Of a stretch of 9,945 nt of DNA, positions 1 to 6,465 are shown piece by piece (within the stretch, counting starts at the first letter, position 1; each line of letters starts with the position of its first letter). The notes below the pieces were generated by a model, which saw only the letters and a list, made by a program, of their open reading frames with translations, ran no database searches and was not told the DNA's origin. Where the stretch lies: the NCBI GenBank assembly GCA_031283835.1, contig JAITBA010000106.1, forward strand, positions 1-9,945, in the 5' to 3' direction. Origin of the DNA: Oscillospiraceae bacterium. Lineage in GTDB: Bacteria > Bacillota > Clostridia > Oscillospirales > Acutalibacteraceae. The position numbers and the translations under genes were made by a program.

Positions 1-57
1 AAGATTTTGCCGAAAACTATCACCCTGATATCTGAAAACGACAGGAAGGAATTGCCT

Positions 58-1383
58 ATGCCGTCGAAATTCGAAGCTTTGCGCGCGCAGCACCCGGTGT
101 TTCACTACGAAGGTTATGCGGTGACGCGCGATGCGGGGGGTATCACGCTGCGGTTCGATTTTTTGATTGACGGCTTGGGCGCATTTCATCCCGTAACACG
201 CATTGCCACGAAGAACCTGCCGATTGTCAACGACTTCGACGGGCCTTTGGCGCACGATATCGTGTTTGCGCTGGGGCTGGTGGAGCTTGTCAGCTACTGG
301 AAATGCGCCTGTCCGCCCGAGATCGTCATTCACTGTGGCACTTTAAATCATGACGAAATTCGCTGGTGGAAACGTCTTTGGTTCCACGGGCTGGGTGAGT
401 TTTTCTATCGCAACGGCGTCGTGACCGATTTGGATTCGTTTGTACAAGTGCGTTGTGAAAACGCACCACATTTGCGCGCTGAAGGGCAAAATTTTCATCA
501 TTCAAACGTGTGCCTTGTGCCGGTCGGCGGGGGAAAGGATTCCTGCGTGACGCTGCATCTGCTGCAAGAAATGGGGCAGCCGCTGCTTGGCTTCACGGTG
601 AATGACCAGCCTGCCCGCACCGAAACCTTTGCCGCCGCACGCTTTGCGCCGGGGCAAATGCTGCACACATATCGGACGATTGACCCGGCGCTGTTGGCGT
701 GCAATGCCCGGGATTATCTGAACGGCCACACGCCGTTTTCGGCGGTTGTGGCGTTTTTGGGGCTCTATTGTGCCTATCTTATTGGCGCGGAGAACCTGGT
801 GCTCTCGAACGAGGCCAGCGCGAACGAAGCGAGCGTGACCGGCACCGATGTCAACCATCAGTACTCCAAAAGCTATGCGTTTGAGCGGGATATGAATGAC
901 TACATCGACGGGCGGTTTGGCCTGCCAGTGCGTTATTTCAGCCTGTTGCGGCCCTTCCACGAGCTGCAAATTGCCAAGCGGTTTGCGGCACTGCCGCAGT
1001 TTCACTTCGCCTTCAAAAGCTGCAATGTGGGCAGCAAGCACAACGTTTGGTGCTGCAACTGTGCCAAATGCTTGTTTGTTTATTTGATGCTGGCACCCTT
1101 TTTGCCAGAGCCACAGATGGTGCATATTTTTGGTGAAAACTTACTAAAAAACCCGAAATTGCAGCCCGAACTTTTTGCGCTGATGGGGGAAACAACCCAA
1201 GGCGAAAAGCCCTTCGAGTGCGTAGGCACCGTGGAGGAGGCGCGGGCGGCTTTTGCCCTGCTGCAAGGCGACGGCGCCGCCGCGCAGCGGTTGCTGCAAA
1301 GCTGGAACCCGACGCACCTGATTCCGGAAAAATTTTTGCCGGCGGCAGAAAGGATGCGTGTCTATGTTGGCGCAGCTAGTTGA
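58..1383 (+). CDS. murL: UDP-N-acetylmuramoyl-L-alanyl-L-glutamate epimerase (MurL family)
   Basis: Predicted cytoplasmic enzyme of 441 residues that would use ATP (giving AMP and PPi) to turn UDP-MurNAc-L-Ala-L-Glu into the L-Ala-D-Glu form during peptidoglycan precursor synthesis. Seen in the sequence: a PP-loop pyrophosphatase motif GGGKDS at about residues 157-162, following a long N-terminal region, and a C-terminal Cys cluster (C322, then C332, C333, C335 and C338 in WCCNCAKC) that may bind a metal or form part of the active site. The MurL call rests on this architecture and on the overlapping MurD-type ligase downstream, the arrangement known for MurL/MurD2. The ATG at 58 is chosen because AGGAAGGA lies 7 nt upstream. 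The frame stays open to a TTG at 7 that lacks such a site. The 3' end overlaps murD2 by about 20 bp, which suggests coupled translation. The alternative is another PP-loop ATPase of unknown substrate. Confidence 0.82.
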   Translation: MPSKFEALRAQHPVFHYEGYAVTRDAGGITLRFDFLIDGLGAFHPVTRIATKNLPIVNDFDGPLAHDIVFALGLVELVSYWKCACPPEIVIHCGTLNHDEIRWWKRLWFHGLGEFFYRNGVVTDLDSFVQVRCENAPHLRAEGQNFHHSNVCLVPVGGGKDSCVTLHLLQEMGQPLLGFTVNDQPARTETFAAARFAPGQMLHTYRTIDPALLACNARDYLNGHTPFSAVVAFLGLYCAYLIGAENLVLSNEASANEASVTGTDVNHQYSKSYAFERDMNDYIDGRFGLPVRYFSLLRPFHELQIAKRFAALPQFHFAFKSCNVGSKHNVWCCNCAKCLFVYLMLAPFLPEPQMVHIFGENLLKNPKLQPELFALMGETTQGEKPFECVGTVEEARAAFALLQGDGAAAQRLLQSWNPTHLIPEKFLPAAERMRVYVGAAS

Positions 1384-2668
1384 ACTTGTTGGCAAAAAGC
1401 GCATTGCGCTGCTGGGTTTTGGCCGTGAAGGGCGCTCTAGCTACACATTTTTGCGGCAGTTGTTCCCCACACGCCCGCTGTTGATTGCCGACAAAAATCC
1501 CGTAGCGTTGGAAGATCCCTATGTGACGCTGCTTTGCGGACCGGATTATTTGGAAGTTGTGCATCGGTGCGACATCTTGCTGAAGTCGCCGGGTGTTCCA
1601 CTGAAGGATGTGCCATTGCCGCCGGGGTTAAAAATCACCTGCCAGACCGATTTGTTTTTGCGCTTTGCCGCTTGCGTGAAGGCGGGCGTGACCGGCAGCA
1701 AGGGAAAAACCACCACATCCACGCTGATTTTTGACATGCTTCGCGCTTCCGGCATCCCTGCGCGGCTGGTTGGGAATGTGGGCGTGCCGGTGCTGGATTG
1801 CTTTGATGACATTGCGGGCCAGGTGGCGGTGATTGAGCTTTCGAGTCACCAGCTGGAGTTCACGCAGGCGTCGCCTCATGTGGCGGTGTGGACGAACCTC
1901 TATGAGGAGCACCTGGAGCACTATACCGGTGGATTTGCCGGGTATGCGGCAGCCAAGGCACACATTTTCCAGTACCAGGCGCCGGGTGATTTGTTTATTT
2001 CGAATGCTGACCAGCCGTTGGAGGACTTCGATTGTGTGAGGATTTCACGCTGCAAGGCGCGGCGGTGCGCTGTGGGCGTGCGCACAGAAGACTCGTTCTT
2101 GCAGAGCTTGGAAAGCAACAACCCAAGGCTGCGCGGGGCGCACAACCGGCAAGATATTTATTTTGCTGCCACGGCGGCGCTGGAATTGGGCGCAACACAC
2201 GAGGGAATCCGTCGCGCGGTAGCGGCGTTTCGGGGCATTCCTCACCGGATGGAGCCAATCAGCAATGCGGGTGGCATCAAATGGGTAGACGACTGCATTT
2301 CCACAATTCCGCACTCTGTGTGCGCCGCGATTGATGCGCTGGAAACCGTTGATACGCTCATTTTGGGCGGTTTTGATCGCGGACTGGATTACCGAACATT
2401 CGCCAAAGAACTGATTGAGCGCAATGTGCGCAACTTAATTTGCATGCCAGAAACCGGGTACAGCATTGCCAAGCTGCTGCGGGCATTGGGCAGCGGCCAG
2501 CATATTGTGTTGGTGGAAACCATGGAAGAGGCTGTGGCGACGGCGGCGGCTTGCACCGCGCCAAAAAAAAACTGCTTGCTTTCTCCGGCGGCGGCCAGCT
2601 ATAATATCTATAAAAACTTTGAGGAAAAAGGCGCGCACTTTGCGGCGTGCATTGCGCGGCTATATTAA
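1364..2668 (+). CDS. murD2: MurD-type ligase, probably UDP-MurNAc-L-alanine--L-glutamate ligase (MurD2)
   Basis: Mur ligase of 434 residues (436 if it starts at GTG 1358). It would add glutamate to UDP-MurNAc-L-Ala in the cytoplasm with ATP. An N-terminal Rossmann-like UDP-binding part (LLGFGREGRSS near residue 18) is followed by the ATP P-loop GVTGSKGKTTT (about 108-118), a YAAAKAHIF segment whose Lys matches the carbamoylated Lys of MurD, FRGIPHRME (about 289-297), and a C-terminal domain with LLSPAAAS and YKNFEEKG. The classical MurD motif NDSKATN is replaced by DDCISTI, and the Lys of GGDGKSADF by Arg in GGFDRGLDY. Both positions lie in the glutamate site of E. coli MurD, so a different Glu stereoisomer is plausible. 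Together with the overlapping murL this supports MurD2 rather than MurD. AGAAAGG sits 10 nt before ATG 1364 and 4 nt before GTG 1358, so the start is not settled. The stop overlaps that of convergent lexA by 4 bp. Confidence 0.8.
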   Translation: MLAQLVELVGKKRIALLGFGREGRSSYTFLRQLFPTRPLLIADKNPVALEDPYVTLLCGPDYLEVVHRCDILLKSPGVPLKDVPLPPGLKITCQTDLFLRFAACVKAGVTGSKGKTTTSTLIFDMLRASGIPARLVGNVGVPVLDCFDDIAGQVAVIELSSHQLEFTQASPHVAVWTNLYEEHLEHYTGGFAGYAAAKAHIFQYQAPGDLFISNADQPLEDFDCVRISRCKARRCAVGVRTEDSFLQSLESNNPRLRGAHNRQDIYFAATAALELGATHEGIRRAVAAFRGIPHRMEPISNAGGIKWVDDCISTIPHSVCAAIDALETVDTLILGGFDRGLDYRTFAKELIERNVRNLICMPETGYSIAKLLRALGSGQHIVLVETMEEAVATAAACTAPKKNCLLSPAAASYNIYKNFEEKGAHFAACIARLY

Positions 2669-3270
2669 TAGTAACGCAGCAGCGACACCACTTTGCCAAG
2701 GATGATCACTTCTTCGCAGAAAATGGGGTTCATGGTATCGTTTTCGGGCTGCAGGCGGAAGTGCCCGTTTTCTTTGTAGAATGTTTTCACCGTGGCTTCG
2801 TCCTCAATGAGCGCTACGACGATGTCGCCATTGTGGGCAGTGGGCGTTTTTTCAACGAAAATAATATCGCCGTTGAGAATCCCCACGTTGATCATGCTTT
2901 CGCCCCGCACGCGCAGTGCAAACAGCGATTTGTCGCGGGTAACAGGCCCGGTGTAGGGCAGGTAGCTTTCAATTTGCTCCACGGCGAGGATGGGCATGCC
3001 GGCGGTGACGGTGCCCAACAGCGGCACCTGCACGGCGCGCTGGTTTTCTTGCCCCGCAATGCGGATAGAGCGCTTGTGCATAGGGTCGCGCTTGATGTAA
3101 CCCAATTTTTCGAGGGCATTGAGGCTGGCTTGCACCGACGAAGTGGACGCAAGCCCCACGCGCTCCCCAATTTCACGTACGGAGGGCGGCACGCCGTCCT
3201 GCGTGCGTTCCACCAAAAATTCGTAGATCTTGCGCATTGTGCTGTTCATGCCGTTCGAACTTTTCCTCAT
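2665..3270 (-). CDS. lexA: LexA repressor, SOS regulator and self-cleaving S24 peptidase
   Basis: Transcriptional repressor of the SOS regulon, which self-cleaves when RecA filaments form after DNA damage. An N-terminal winged helix-turn-helix (about residues 12-70, with PPSVREIGERVGL and the recognition region STSSVQASL) closely matches Bacillus LexA. The C-terminal S24 domain keeps the Ala90-Gly91 cleavage site (TAGMP), the nucleophile Ser125 (GESM) and general-base Lys162 (ATVKTF). At 201 residues it has the normal family length, so it should be active. The ATG at 3270 is chosen because AAGGGAG lies about 10 nt upstream. An internal ATG at 3249 (MNSTMRK) would also fit the usual N-terminus. 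It has its own promoter with an SOS box, so autoregulation is expected. It is convergent with murD2 (4-bp overlap at the stops) and divergent from the serine hydrolase gene. Confidence 0.97.
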   Translation of the reverse strand: MRKSSNGMNSTMRKIYEFLVERTQDGVPPSVREIGERVGLASTSSVQASLNALEKLGYIKRDPMHKRSIRIAGQENQRAVQVPLLGTVTAGMPILAVEQIESYLPYTGPVTRDKSLFALRVRGESMINVGILNGDIIFVEKTPTAHNGDIVVALIEDEATVKTFYKENGHFRLQPENDTMNPIFCEEVIILGKVVSLLRYY

Positions 3271-3321
3271 TATAACCCAGCTCCCTTATCGCTTATTTTG
3301 ATTAGATTCCCCCGCGGCGAT

Positions 3322-3351
3322 GGCTTGCGCAAAACCTGTGCGCACAAAGCC
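3322..3351 (-). other. Hairpin in the lexA 5' leader
   Basis: An inverted repeat has 5-bp outer arms (GGCTT at 3322-3326, AAGCC at 3347-3351) and 5-bp inner arms (GCGCA at 3327-3331, TGCGC at 3339-3343). There is a 7-nt loop and a 3-nt bulge. It would form early in the lexA mRNA leader, about 20 nt after the predicted transcription start. No T-run follows, so it is not a typical intrinsic terminator. A role in mRNA stability or translation is possible but not shown. Confidence 0.4.
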
Positions 3352-3376
3352 GCTCTCCCGCTGTTGGTACGAACTC

Positions 3377-3405
3377 ATTATATCATATATGTTCTAAAAT
3401 GTCAA
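3377..3405 (-). promoter_or_regulatory. sigma-A promoter of lexA
   Basis: Read on the minus strand, a perfect -35 TTGACA (3405-3400) and a perfect -10 TATAAT (3382-3377) are separated by exactly 17 bp. Transcription would start near 3370 and give a leader of about 100 nt before the lexA ATG. A consensus promoter this strong needs a repressor, which fits the SOS box over its -35. Confidence 0.85.
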
Positions 3406-3416
3406 ACATATTTTCG
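3403..3416 (-). promoter_or_regulatory. Candidate SOS box (LexA operator) over the lexA -35
   Basis: The minus strand reads CGAAAATATGTTTG. Against the Bacillus-type LexA operator CGAACRNRYGTTYC, 12 of 14 positions fit, with mismatches at the fifth and last bases. It overlaps the -35 element (3400-3405), so bound LexA would block RNA polymerase, as expected for lexA autoregulation. It also lies about 40 bp upstream of the divergent serine hydrolase start, so it might affect that gene too. Confidence 0.65.
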
Positions 3417-3455
3417 CTTTTTGCCAAAAAAATTTTTTCAAGGAGGAGAATGCAG

Positions 3456-5078
3456 ATGCAAAAGGAGTTGCGTTTGCCCCGGGCCCAAACGCCAGAAGAG
3501 GTAGGGATTTCTTCCAATGCGCTTGCGGCACTGATGAAGGACTTGATTGACAGCAAGCTGGAAACCCATTCGGTGATGGTGATCCGCCGCGGCAAAGTGG
3601 CCTACGAGAATTTTCGGCCGCCGTTTGCGCCGCAATACCCGCACGTAATGTTTTCGGTGAGCAAGACAATCGCGGCGTGTGCGGTGGGTTTTGCAGTGTC
3701 CGAGGGGCTGCTCACGGTGGAGGACAAGGTGGCGCAACTGCTGCCCGAGCTGCGCGGCACGGCACAGGATCCCTATCTGGAAGCGCTCACGGTGGAGCAT
3801 TTGCTCACCATGACAGCCGGGAAGGAAGTCAGTATTCTGTGCGACAAGAGCAAGAGGCAGTGGCTGCGCGATTATGCCAACGCCAAGTGGGGCTATGCCC
3901 CGGGCGAAGGCTGGAACTACAGCAACGAAAATATATATCTGCTTTGCGTGATTTTGCACCGCTTGTGCGGCATGCGCGTGGTGGACTATCTGATGCCGCG
4001 GCTGTTTGCGCCGCTGGGAATTCCGCGCCCGTTTTGGGAAACGGACGGCACGGTAGAAGCGGGCGGTTGGGGGCTTTATCTCACAACCGAGAGCTTTGCG
4101 AAGCTGGTGCTGTGCTACACCCAGGGCGGCGTGTTCCAGGGCAAACAGGTGATTCCCGCCGACTGGGTGCAAACCTCGATACGGCCGCGTGTGCAGCAAA
4201 ACAGCCCCGACGCCGACGAACATGGCAACAACGGCTACGGCTATTGCCTGTGGATGAACACGGTGCCAAATTCGTGCCGGGCGGACGGCATGTTTTCGCA
4301 GCAAGGCTACATGTTTCCGGAATACGATGCGTGCGTTGTGACCACCGGCGGCGAGATATTTTCATCCAAAACCCTCGACGCGTTTTCCCGTCATCTGCCG
4401 GGGTTGTTTGTGCGGGAAGACGCCGAAACCCCCGCGCAGCCCTCTGCGAACATTACGATTCCGTCGTTGCCCGCATATCCGTCTTTGCTTCGAGCACCGC
4501 GCAACGCCGCGCTCGAAGCCCATTTGGAGGGCCGGTTCATTCTTTTTTCGGCGTCCCTCCAGCAGTTGCCAAAGCGCATTGGCTACCCGGTGAGCGTGAT
4601 GCCTATGGCGGTGTTTTTCATGAGTGCCGACAAAGCGGGCGGCATCGATCAGGTGCGTTTTCGCTTTGGCAACGATAGCCTAAAATTCAGCTGGAGTGAG
4701 GGCAAAGAGCGCAACACCGTGCTTTGCGGCATGGATGGCCGTCCCCGCAAGTGCTTGATCACCTTGGGCGGCGTCGAGTTCATAGTCAGCTGCTCCGCCG
4801 CCTGGGAGGGCAGCCAAAAATTGCACGTATGGATCCGCCCGCTCAATTCCGTCTCGGAGCGTCGTCTGGTCTTCGCCTTCCACGGCAGACAGGTGCGCAT
4901 GCTGCCTCGCAGCAATCCGTCGCTGCGCGTCATCGGCGAATATATCGCACCCTACTGCACCACAATGATTCCCAACCCTGTGCTGGGCGGCCTTTTGGCC
5001 AACACAATGGCCCAGGTGGCTATTGTGGCCGAACCTATGCACTTTGGCTACTTAATGCCTGCGTATGCGGCTGGCTAG
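3456..5078 (+). CDS. Serine hydrolase, class C beta-lactamase/penicillin-binding-protein-like, with C-terminal extension
   Basis: Protein of 540 residues. The N-terminal 330 or so residues form a beta-lactamase-related (PF00144-type) domain. Its nucleophile motif SxxK is S67-V-S-K70 and the second motif YxN is Y155-S-N157. The usual third motif (KTG or HxG) is not evident; TTGG at about 296-299 may take its place. The remaining 200 or so residues are an extra domain I cannot name. No signal peptide or membrane segment is visible, so the protein is probably cytoplasmic and may be an esterase or peptidase rather than a beta-lactamase; the substrate is unknown. ATG 3456 is chosen because AAGGAGGAG (3440-3448) lies 7 nt upstream; ATG 3450 is too close to it and the TTG-type start at 3399 has no site. 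The gene is divergent from lexA. The best promoter I can see is weak (TTGGTA at 3364, TATGTT at 3388). A terminator follows at 5099. Confidence 0.85.
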   Translation: MQKELRLPRAQTPEEVGISSNALAALMKDLIDSKLETHSVMVIRRGKVAYENFRPPFAPQYPHVMFSVSKTIAACAVGFAVSEGLLTVEDKVAQLLPELRGTAQDPYLEALTVEHLLTMTAGKEVSILCDKSKRQWLRDYANAKWGYAPGEGWNYSNENIYLLCVILHRLCGMRVVDYLMPRLFAPLGIPRPFWETDGTVEAGGWGLYLTTESFAKLVLCYTQGGVFQGKQVIPADWVQTSIRPRVQQNSPDADEHGNNGYGYCLWMNTVPNSCRADGMFSQQGYMFPEYDACVVTTGGEIFSSKTLDAFSRHLPGLFVREDAETPAQPSANITIPSLPAYPSLLRAPRNAALEAHLEGRFILFSASLQQLPKRIGYPVSVMPMAVFFMSADKAGGIDQVRFRFGNDSLKFSWSEGKERNTVLCGMDGRPRKCLITLGGVEFIVSCSAAWEGSQKLHVWIRPLNSVSERRLVFAFHGRQVRMLPRSNPSLRVIGEYIAPYCTTMIPNPVLGGLLANTMAQVAIVAEPMHFGYLMPAYAAG

Positions 5079-5098
5079 GCCGCTAACCGCGCACGCAG

Positions 5099-5132
5099 CT
5101 TGCCCTCGGTGCAAACATGCGCCGGGGGCAAG
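5099..5132 (+). terminator. Intrinsic terminator after the serine hydrolase gene
   Basis: A stem-loop pairs CTTGCCCTCGG (5099-5109) with CCGGGGGCAAG (5122-5132), 10 of 11 positions, around a 12-nt loop. A T-rich but interrupted tail (TGTTTGGTGTTTATAG) follows. It starts 21 nt after the stop codon. Its sequence is closely related to the mreB terminator near 8084-8112. Confidence 0.6.
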
Positions 5133-5210
5133 TGTTTGGTGTTTATAGCCGCGAAGCCGCCCAAAATGCCACTTTTCGCTAGGGCGTGTTTTAAGAATAT
5201 TTAATCTGCC

Positions 5211-5240
5211 AAAAGACGCGCGGCAAACGGGTGCGCGCAC
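5211..5240 (-). terminator. Probable weak terminator after the DUF4868-like gene
   Basis: On the minus strand GTGCGCG (5240-5234) can pair with CGCGCGT (5222-5216), giving five G-C pairs and two G-T wobbles around an 11-nt loop. One C and then TTTT (5214-5211) follow. It begins 7 nt after the stop codon of the gene at 5247. The T-run is short, so efficiency is doubtful. Confidence 0.4.
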
Positions 5241-5246
5241 AGGTTC

Positions 5247-6206
5247 TTACTCTCTGGGCTTAATATTCACGCCGACGGCCAAACGACCCAGCACATCGGT
5301 GCAGGTGCGGCCGCACAGCAGGTCGATAATCATCTCGCACTGTTCGGGGTCGGAGGAGTTCATTTTGCCATCGGCGTCCAGCGCAATGCCATAGACGGAA
5401 AGAAAATCGGCGCGAGAATTGATGGACAGAGACGCGATGTGGTCGAGGATTTCTTTGTCGAATTCGAGGAATTTTTTTGTGTGTTTGCCGCCCAAAGCCA
5501 CCAACTCCAGCTGCTCGTAGCTGCCGGCTACGTCCGCTTCGTTGATTTGCTCCAACCGGCGGGCGCACACGGCGTTGGCCCGGGTTTCCAGGTCAAAATC
5601 CTTGGCGATGCTTTCGCTGATTAAATAACTTATGCCGTCAACGAGCAAAAAGTCGGTTTGCGGCGTGAATTTTAGGAGGGGGGACGGCGCCTCGGCCACA
5701 GCATCGCCCTTGCCCACCGCCAGCAACGCTTTGGCGCCGCTGATGAAAGGATTGGCGCGGCGCAGAAAAATCACCTCCCGCGCGGGTTCAAACACTTCGC
5801 CCGCGTCGTCTTTCTTTTCGGGGCGCAGACCATAGAAAGCGTAGCCAACGGGTTTGTTCACCACGCCGTTGGCAAAGTCTTCGGGGGCCTTGGTTTCGGC
5901 ACCGGCAATGCCCAGCAGCACATCGCCAATCTGGTCGCGAATCTGTGGATCGCCCTGCGAAAGCGCGCCGATTTCTTCCTTGGGAATCAGCGGAGAATAC
6001 TCCGTCACCACTCGATCGAGGAGTGTTTTTTCCAGCAGAAACCGTGCGTGCTGCTCGACCCAGCGCGCGATTTCCTCCATTTCGCAGTGGTTCCAGCTCA
6101 GTTGTGCGCCGTCGCGGCTTTTCCGGTAAGAATAAAGGCAAAATTTCCAGTCATACTCCTTGGGGTTCAGCGCTTGCAACGCTTGCACGAGGGAATGGGT
6201 GTCCAT
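5247..6206 (-). CDS. DUF4868-like protein, resembling KwaB of the Kiwa defence system (no KwaA seen)
   Basis: Protein of 319 residues with no signal peptide or membrane segment. The central part, EVIFLRRANPF (about 144-154) followed by a Gly/Ala-rich stretch, then TDFLLVDGISYLISES (about 184-199), a charged F/D-rich segment and ARRLEQI, follows the pattern I associate with DUF4868, the family of KwaB. KwaB works with the membrane protein KwaA against phage, and the length here is similar. This is remembered pattern similarity, not a search result. No membrane protein lies next to the gene, so it would be an orphan or would have another role. ATG 6206 has GGAG 7 nt upstream, within AAGGAAAAGGAGC. 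The gene stands alone between its own promoter (6258-6286) and a weak terminator. The C-terminal 100 or so residues are acidic, with no motif I recognise. Confidence 0.5.
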   Translation of the reverse strand: MDTHSLVQALQALNPKEYDWKFCLYSYRKSRDGAQLSWNHCEMEEIARWVEQHARFLLEKTLLDRVVTEYSPLIPKEEIGALSQGDPQIRDQIGDVLLGIAGAETKAPEDFANGVVNKPVGYAFYGLRPEKKDDAGEVFEPAREVIFLRRANPFISGAKALLAVGKGDAVAEAPSPLLKFTPQTDFLLVDGISYLISESIAKDFDLETRANAVCARRLEQINEADVAGSYEQLELVALGGKHTKKFLEFDKEILDHIASLSINSRADFLSVYGIALDADGKMNSSDPEQCEMIIDLLCGRTCTDVLGRLAVGVNIKPRE

Positions 6207-6257
6207 TACGTGTGCTCCTTTTCCTTAAATTGATGGCTCCATATTTTCGAGCACATT

Positions 6258-6286
6258 ATTATAACACAAAACTTGCGATTTTGCAA
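6258..6286 (-). promoter_or_regulatory. sigma-A-like promoter of the DUF4868-like gene, palindromic -35 region
   Basis: On the minus strand, -35 TTGCAA (6286-6281) and a perfect -10 TATAAT (6263-6258) are 17 bp apart. The start codon is about 45 nt downstream of the likely transcription start. The -35 lies within an inverted repeat, CTTGC (6272-6276) and GCAAG (6283-6287), that could be a repressor site. Confidence 0.65.
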
Positions 6287-6326
6287 GCGTAGATTTTTCG
6301 CCAGTTTTCTCTTTTTGTTTTTTCTG

Positions 6327-6335
6327 TGCTATAAT
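6327..6335 (+). promoter_or_regulatory. Extended -10 promoter facing right
   Basis: TGCTATAAT is a perfect extended -10 element (TGN followed by TATAAT). No clear -35 stands 17 bp upstream, which extended -10 promoters can do without. It points away from the DUF4868-like gene, towards a region with no plausible protein gene on the + strand, and would start transcription near 6342. Confidence 0.5.
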
Positions 6336-6341
6336 CATCAC

Positions 6342-6465
6342 ACGGTAACGGCGGGGTGCACGAGGTGCTTCACAACCACGAGGCCAGGGGTGCTGCCGCA
6401 ATCATTTTGTGCAAAACGCACCTGCGGTGAGCGATCTCGCGGTTGCGCTCATCCGCTCGGTTTTT
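6342..6465 (+). ncRNA. Candidate small RNA, family not recognised
   Basis: A stretch of about 124 nt lies between the extended -10 promoter (6327-6335) and a hairpin with TTTTT (6424-6465). It is GC-rich and carries repeated short elements: CACGAGG at 6359 and 6377, and GGTGC at 6355, 6364 and 6389, which could pair with GCACC at 6418. GTGC and GCAC near 6409-6420 can form a small hairpin. It lacks the conserved SRP RNA tetraloop region, tRNA arms and the T-box sequence. The 3' end would be antisense to the last codons of yqfD. It could instead be only intergenic sequence. Confidence 0.35.
6424..6465 (+). terminator. Hairpin plus T-run at the end of the candidate small RNA
   Basis: GCGGTGAGCG (6424-6433) pairs with CGCTCATCCGC (6446-6456): ten base pairs with one bulged T and a 12-nt loop. 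TTTTT begins at 6461, 4 nt after the stem. On the minus strand the same hairpin falls at the yqfD stop codon but lacks an adjacent T-run, so it fits + strand termination better. It may act on both strands. Confidence 0.45.

Noticed and set aside
2647..3504. Long + strand frame of 285 codons antisense to lexA
   Set aside because: It is the shadow of lexA, whose motifs are complete. The translation is His/Phe-rich with no recognisable domain.
3438..4304. Minus-strand frame of 288 codons within the serine hydrolase gene
   Set aside because: The + strand frame has the SxxK and YxN motifs and an AAGGAGGAG site. The antisense product is His-rich and shows no domain.
5247..6206. A complete Kiwa (KwaA-KwaB) system
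   Set aside because: No membrane protein gene lies beside the KwaB-like gene; both flanks are intergenic with terminators or promoters.
6342..6465. SRP RNA, 6S RNA, tRNA or T-box as the identity of the candidate RNA
   Set aside because: There is no SRP-type AGGAAGCAG segment, no acceptor or T-arm, and no T-box sequence. The length is short for 6S and no long central bubble is evident.
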